Shown here: one piece after another, positions 59,924-64,000 of the stretch
Layout: the number at the start of each line of letters is the position of its first letter
Position numbering within the stretch: position 1 is the first letter of the stretch
Assembly: GCA_020403045.1 (NCBI GenBank)
Contig: JADBYK010000028.1
Location: 53,119 to 117,118, forward strand
Direction: 5' to 3'
DNA: 64,000 bases
From: Cytophagales bacterium
GTDB lineage: Bacteria > Bacteroidota > Bacteroidia > Cytophagales > Cyclobacteriaceae
Translations under genes and position numbers: made by a program
Notes under the pieces: model-generated
The model's input: only the letters and a program-made list of their open reading frames with translations
Told to the model about the DNA's origin: nothing
The model's database searches: none

Positions 59924-62900
59924 ATGAAGAGAATTCTTAGTTGTGTTGTAGTTGCTCTATCACTCCTCGCAATCCCTAAAGACACAATTGCTCAATCTTG
60001 CTTTGATCTAGATCCAAGTGGAGTTAAATTTATTGGAACAACGGTAAGTTCGGGTTTATGTGCTCAAGTAACACAGACGATTAGGTACCAGTTCGGATTT
60101 TTTTCACCAACCCCGGCTACTGGTACACTGCAATTACTTTTTAGTTGGGGAGACGGCTCAGCGAATGGCGTTGTCACTGTGCCGAATGGTGTTCTAAGTT
60201 ATGACGTCTCATTACCACACACATTCCCTGCTAACAGCGATTGTGAGTATCTGGTGCGTGCAGTCATCTTTGTAAATGGTGTCCCTTGCCCAAGCACTCA
60301 ACAACAGCTACTAGTTAATTCATATCGAACTGAAGCTTTTAATCAAGGACTCATTCGAATTATAAATCCCGTTTCCGGAACAAATATCTTTGACGTTTGC
60401 CCAGGGCAGAATATTTCGGCTTTGTTCAACGACCTCACCATCATGAACTGCAATGAGAGCTACGCCATGACTCAGGGTATTTTGGAAGGATCGATCATTT
60501 CTAACCCAAACGTCAATCGAAGGTGGCAACAAATTGTGTACAACACACAAAATTTGGCTGGTTCCAGAATACCTAACGTTTTTGTGGATGGAGTTCCGGT
60601 AACAAATGCAGCTGGCGCGCCTCTTCAAGCAGGTCCCAATTTTTATCAGGATCCCAGAGGTATCTATGTTATGAATCCGCCAGTGACTTCGGCAAATCCA
60701 GTGAAAAGAAGCACACTTACGATAACGGCAGCAGGAGGATTTGGCGCTGGCTTTCCGCAATTCGGTGATATTTTTGAGATCAAATTGCGCTATTGGAATG
60801 TTTGCAATCCTTATGATAATCCAGCTATCATCGGACCACCAGTTGATTTGATCAATGGAGACTTCCCTCCAGTGGAGGGTTATGCGTATATTAGAATCAT
60901 TGAAAATCCAACACCTCCTGTTAGTGTTGACAAGAATTTCTGTTCTGGCACTGTTATTAACCCACCCAGTGTTGCCTGCGGTTCAATTACAGTTCCCAAT
61001 CAAGCGTTGTCATTTGAAGTTACGGCAGCAAGCGTGGCCGGAAGTACATCTATAAATTGGTATTTCGGGGATCCCACTTCAGGTGGAGTACTATTAACCA
61101 ATAGCGCTGGTGCAAATTGTCGGTTTTTCCGTACCGGTGATCTTTCAAATTCAGGAGCTCAAGGGACGATGAGATCGGCATTAATTGCGGGAACAATAGG
61201 GACTTATTCGCTTTGGGCTACACGAACAAATACAGGCGTTAACGCATGTGAAAGTTCGCCTGTTGAGGTAAAAATGATTGTTAATCCCCTTCCCCTGGTG
61301 GGTGCCCAAGCACCCAGTGCAATTTGTAGTGACGTACCAGTAGGTGTAAATTTTGCCGCCAGCACGAATGGTACGGCTGCCGCAACTTACAATGTGACAG
61401 CGCTGAATCTCAATTCGATGACTGTTTCTGCTGGGGGTGCAGCAATCGCAAATGGGTTGACTGCAGCTGCACTGGCAGATGACGCGTTCACCAATACTTC
61501 TGCTATACAAAGGAACGTAGTGTACACGGTAGCGCCAGTTAGTGCGCTGGGCTGTGTGGGCGCCTCTTTTACTGTAACAGTACCTGTAAATCCCGAGCCG
61601 TTGGTAGCGAACCAAACACAAACGCGATGCAGCGATGTAGCAATAGGAATAAATTTTGGAGCCAGTTCAGGAGTCGCGGCATCAACGTATAATGTTACCA
61701 ATATCAATTTTAATGGCCTGACGCCCTCGGCAGGTGCCCCCGCAGTTGCAAACGGTTTGCCAAACACAGCTCTTGCCGATGACGCATATACTAACATAAC
61801 TAACGCAAATGTTAATGTGATATATACAGTGGTGCCCGTGGCCGCTACTACCGGTTGTTTAGGGAATCCCTTCACGGTAACCTTTACTGTGCAACCTGAA
61901 CCAGTTGTTGTTGATCAAACGCCAGCCGCAATATGTAGCGATGCGGTGGTGGGCGTAAATTTCAATTCCAGTTCTGGAGGTAGTGTGGCGGCATCTACCT
62001 ATAATGTTACAGCATTAACTTTAAATGGTTCAACCGTATCTGGTGGAGGTGCAGGAGTAGCAACTGGTTTAGCCAATACAGCTTTGGCTAATGACGCTTT
62101 TACAAATATTACCAATGCCCCCGTGAATGTGATATACACTGTTGTGCCTGTTTCTGCTGCCGGCTGTTTGGGGAATCCTTTTACAGTTACAGTTCCTGTT
62201 AATCCAGAACCCGTTGTTGCTGATCAGCCTATTGCTGCCGTCTGCAGCACCCAACCTGTCGGAGTTACGTTCAGCGCAAGCACAAACGGGGTTGTTGCCA
62301 ATACCTATAATATTACAGCATTGAATCTAAATGGGCTTACAATAGCCGCTGGAAGTCCCGCAGTAGGAAATGGACTCGCGGCCGGTGCATTGGCCGATGA
62401 TGCATTTAATAATACTACCGGTGGTGTGGTAAATGTAATTTATACGGTGGCTCCGGTGAGTGCTATTGGTTGTGTAGGCAACCCTTTTACCGTTACAGTT
62501 CCCGTCAATCCACAGCCAGTGGTAGCCATTCAAGCCAGAAGCACCTGTAGTCAGTCAGTTGTTGGCGTTAATTTCAATTCCAGCACGAGCGTAGCGGCTG
62601 CATCCTATAATGTGACTAATTTGAATCTTAATGGTCTAACCGTCTTTGCTGGTGCACCTGCAATTGCCAATGGTCTTGCACCGGCAGCTCTTGCTGATGA
62701 TGCCTTCACAAATTCAACAGGTCTCCCGGTTAACGTGGTCTACACAGTAGTGCCGGTAAGCGCAAGCGGATGTTTGGGAAATTCGTTTACGGTGACTGTA
62801 ACTGTAAATCCAATTCCGGTAGGACAAGATGCTGCTGCTGCACCAATTTGTAGCTCTCAGAGCGTAGGATACACTATTCAAACACAAAATATTAATTCTT

Positions 62901-64000
62901 TAGGTAACTCAGTCCCCTCTGGTTTCAGCTGGCGGGCGTTGGTTGACAATGTCAATGTTTCGGGGGAGTCACTGGGAGCCAATACATCGCCAACTATCAA
63001 CGATGTACTTGTAAACACATCCGGGTCCGATCAGACAATAACCTATACGGTAACCCCAACGAGTACAACAGGTTCATGCCTGGGTGCTAACTTCACTGTT
63101 TCTGTTTTGGTAAGGGGACCTACGGTTTCTATAGGTGGTGCCTCCACGCAAGCCATTTGTGCCGGGAGTACATTGCCTTTGACAACTACAGAAACCTACA
63201 CGAGCGGGTCTTTTACCAGCAGGGTGTGGACGGGTAGTTTTGATGAAAACTTTGGAGCAGCACCTGCCATCATAGCGTCTCTTAGCAACGCACAGATGGA
63301 TGCGATCCTGGGCAACCGAACACTGCCCGATCCAACTTTTGATGCCAATGGGTTAGGAGTAAACAAAATCGGTGCTTATGTTCTTACCTACACAGCTACG
63401 GATAATAATGGTTGTAATGCAACAGCTGTTGTTAATATCAATGTCAGTCAGGTAGGGGCTGGTATTTTATATGGAGCAACTGCAGGTACAGCAACAACAG
63501 GTGGGTTAAACGCAACTGTTTGTAGTGGCGTTAATTTATTTTTGGATGGTAAGCCAACGGGTGGTTCCGGTACTTATGCAAGTCATACCTGGACGGTTGT
63601 TACTCCTCCCGCAACACCAATAGTAACGGTATTAACGGCAGGAAGCACAACAGCTACGCCAACCTTTAATTTCTCCAACTCAACAGCGGCAGTGGCTACC
63701 TTTGTATTGAGATATTCTGTCACGGATAGCCAAGGCTGTAATTTCACAACTGGGGCAGGCACAGATATTACAATCAATGTCAATCCACAACCCGCGGTTG
63801 CGGTTCAAACCCCGGCAGCAGTCTGTAGTAGAACACCTGTTGGTGTAAATTTCAATGCAAGTACAAGCGTTGCCGCGGCAACCTATAATGTAACTGGATT
63901 AAACTTAAATGGGTTATCCGTATCTGCAGGAGGAGCAGCCATAGTTAATGGTTTGGCAGCGACAGCGTTGGCAGACGATGCATTCCTGAATACAACGAAT
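59924..64000 (+). CDS. Giant secreted protein with PKD-like repeats (3' end outside the window)
   Basis: The ORF track omits this gene because no stop is reached; the frame is open for 1,359 codons. It has a signal peptide (MKRILSCVVVALSLLAIPKD, cleaved after IAQ), a cysteine-containing N-terminal region (about 25-450, including CFDLDPSGVKFIG), and then repeats of about 101 aa with the consensus CS...GVNF...S...YNVT.LNLNGLTVSAG....NGL...ALADDAFTN...VYTV.PVSA.GCLGNPFTVTV.VNP.P. These match the PKD-like domains of very large Bacteroidota surface proteins that usually end in a type IX secretion domain, not visible here. It is likely an adhesin or gliding-related protein. Confidence 0.9.
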   Translation, partial: MKRILSCVVVALSLLAIPKDTIAQSCFDLDPSGVKFIGTTVSSGLCAQVTQTIRYQFGFFSPTPATGTLQLLFSWGDGSANGVVTVPNGVLSYDVSLPHTFPANSDCEYLVRAVIFVNGVPCPSTQQQLLVNSYRTEAFNQGLIRIINPVSGTNIFDVCPGQNISALFNDLTIMNCNESYAMTQGILEGSIISNPNVNRRWQQIVYNTQNLAGSRIPNVFVDGVPVTNAAGAPLQAGPNFYQDPRGIYVMNPPVTSANPVKRSTLTITAAGGFGAGFPQFGDIFEIKLRYWNVCNPYDNPAIIGPPVDLINGDFPPVEGYAYIRIIENPTPPVSVDKNFCSGTVINPPSVACGSITVPNQALSFEVTAASVAGSTSINWYFGDPTSGGVLLTNSAGANCRFFRTGDLSNSGAQGTMRSALIAGTIGTYSLWATRTNTGVNACESSPVEVKMIVNPLPLVGAQAPSAICSDVPVGVNFAASTNGTAAATYNVTALNLNSMTVSAGGAAIANGLTAAALADDAFTNTSAIQRNVVYTVAPVSALGCVGASFTVTVPVNPEPLVANQTQTRCSDVAIGINFGASSGVAASTYNVTNINFNGLTPSAGAPAVANGLPNTALADDAYTNITNANVNVIYTVVPVAATTGCLGNPFTVTFTVQPEPVVVDQTPAAICSDAVVGVNFNSSSGGSVAASTYNVTALTLNGSTVSGGGAGVATGLANTALANDAFTNITNAPVNVIYTVVPVSAAGCLGNPFTVTVPVNPEPVVADQPIAAVCSTQPVGVTFSASTNGVVANTYNITALNLNGLTIAAGSPAVGNGLAAGALADDAFNNTTGGVVNVIYTVAPVSAIGCVGNPFTVTVPVNPQPVVAIQARSTCSQSVVGVNFNSSTSVAAASYNVTNLNLNGLTVFAGAPAIANGLAPAALADDAFTNSTGLPVNVVYTVVPVSASGCLGNSFTVTVTVNPIPVGQDAAAAPICSSQSVGYTIQTQNINSLGNSVPSGFSWRALVDNVNVSGESLGANTSPTINDVLVNTSGSDQTITYTVTPTSTTGSCLGANFTVSVLVRGPTVSIGGASTQAICAGSTLPLTTTETYTSGSFTSRVWTGSFDENFGAAPAIIASLSNAQMDAILGNRTLPDPTFDANGLGVNKIGAYVLTYTATDNNGCNATAVVNINVSQVGAGILYGATAGTATTGGLNATVCSGVNLFLDGKPTGGSGTYASHTWTVVTPPATPIVTVLTAGSTTATPTFNFSNSTAAVATFVLRYSVTDSQGCNFTTGAGTDITINVNPQPAVAVQTPAAVCSRTPVGVNFNASTSVAAATYNVTGLNLNGLSVSAGGAAIVNGLAATALADDAFLNTTN
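61283..62806 (+). repeat. Five tandem PKD-like repeat units in the giant gene
   Basis: Units begin at about 61283, 61589, 61892, 62201 and 62507 with lengths of 306, 303, 309, 306 and 300 nt. Each starts at NP.P (QPEP in the third) and holds ALADDAFTN- or ALANDAFTN-type and C(V/L)G(N/A).FTVT segments. A diverged stretch follows (62807 to about 63780), and a further close copy begins at 63782 and runs off the window. Confidence 0.85.

Noticed and set aside
60320-63783. Several minus-strand ORFs of 60-162 aa under the giant repeat gene
   Set aside because: They mirror the Thr/Ala-rich repeats of the plus-strand gene and recur with its period, so they are antisense shadows.
1-64000. tRNA, rRNA, insertion sequence and phage genes
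   Set aside because: No cloverleaf-like stretch, transposase, integrase or phage structural gene was seen on either strand.

Overview
The window comes from a chromosome of a Bacteroidota bacterium, most likely of the order Cytophagales. Several signs point there: families typical of the phylum (DUF4290, DUF5683, DUF3109, DUF547, DUF2147, PKD-like adhesin repeats), a fused ThrA, almost no Shine-Dalgarno sequences, and recurrent promoters of the Bacteroidota form TTG-N19/20-TAnnTTTG. Nearly all of it is core chromosome. I see no prophage, insertion sequence, CRISPR array, rRNA or tRNA.

Layout. 1-6.2 kb (minus strand): partial ftsX, an ECF sigma/anti-sigma pair, a DUF2147 protein, a membrane pyrophosphatase (hppA), a small HolD-like protein and an acyl-CoA thioesterase. 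6.2-6.75 kb: a RelE/ParE-type toxin-antitoxin pair. 6.9-11.9 kb (plus): the threonine operon, namely a Thr/Ile-rich leader peptide, then thrA, thrB and thrC. 11.9-21.7 kb (minus): pcm, a CHAT-TPR protease-like protein coupled to an outer-membrane protein, an M23 peptidase, mogA, trhO and an ACMSD-like decarboxylase. 21.7-25.7 kb: a Tat-linked sugar-oxidation module (Gfo/Idh/MocA, gluconate-dehydrogenase subunit 3-like, GMC oxidoreductase). 25.8-33.1 kb: an S9 peptidase overlapping a zinc-less sirtuin, a TlpA-like protein, an unknown secreted protein, a broken gene and an M1 peptidase. 33.2-35.7 kb: a second ECF operon with anti-sigma, Spy-like and barrel genes. 36.6-46.4 kb: an aminotransferase, a structured non-coding RNA candidate, a PAP2 phosphatase, a flavoprotein lacking redox cysteines, murA-DUF4290-pcrA, and a PIN toxin-antitoxin pair with DUF3109. 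46.4-59.8 kb (mostly minus): rpsF-rpsR-rplI, DUF547, a coiled-coil protein, a methyltransferase, apaG, ung, and the parA-parB-DUF5683-dapB-lepB, yidC and pyrG genes. 59.9-64 kb: the first 1,359 codons of a giant secreted PKD-like repeat protein that runs off the window.

Two observations stand out. First, 37.8-38.05 kb holds what looks like a complete small-RNA gene: a promoter, a long rod-shaped fold closed by two nested helices and a U-tract terminator, all in about 210 nt. It resembles 6S RNA in shape. Second, several intergenic regions consist of tandem 7-nt words (8-nt around parA). The pyrG-yidC gap is 41 heptamers in unbroken phase; others lie between thrA/thrB, thrB/thrC and the GMC/subunit 3 genes, and one supplies the C-terminal codons of trhO. 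Some arrays fold into long hairpins, and the same words recur at different loci, so they look like one dispersed class of element.

Start codons were reassigned where the supplied ORF began upstream of a promoter, at a non-ATG codon or inside a repeat (parA, pyrG, ung, apaG, mogA, the S9 peptidase, the aminotransferase and others). All functional calls come from reading the sequence; no searches were run.
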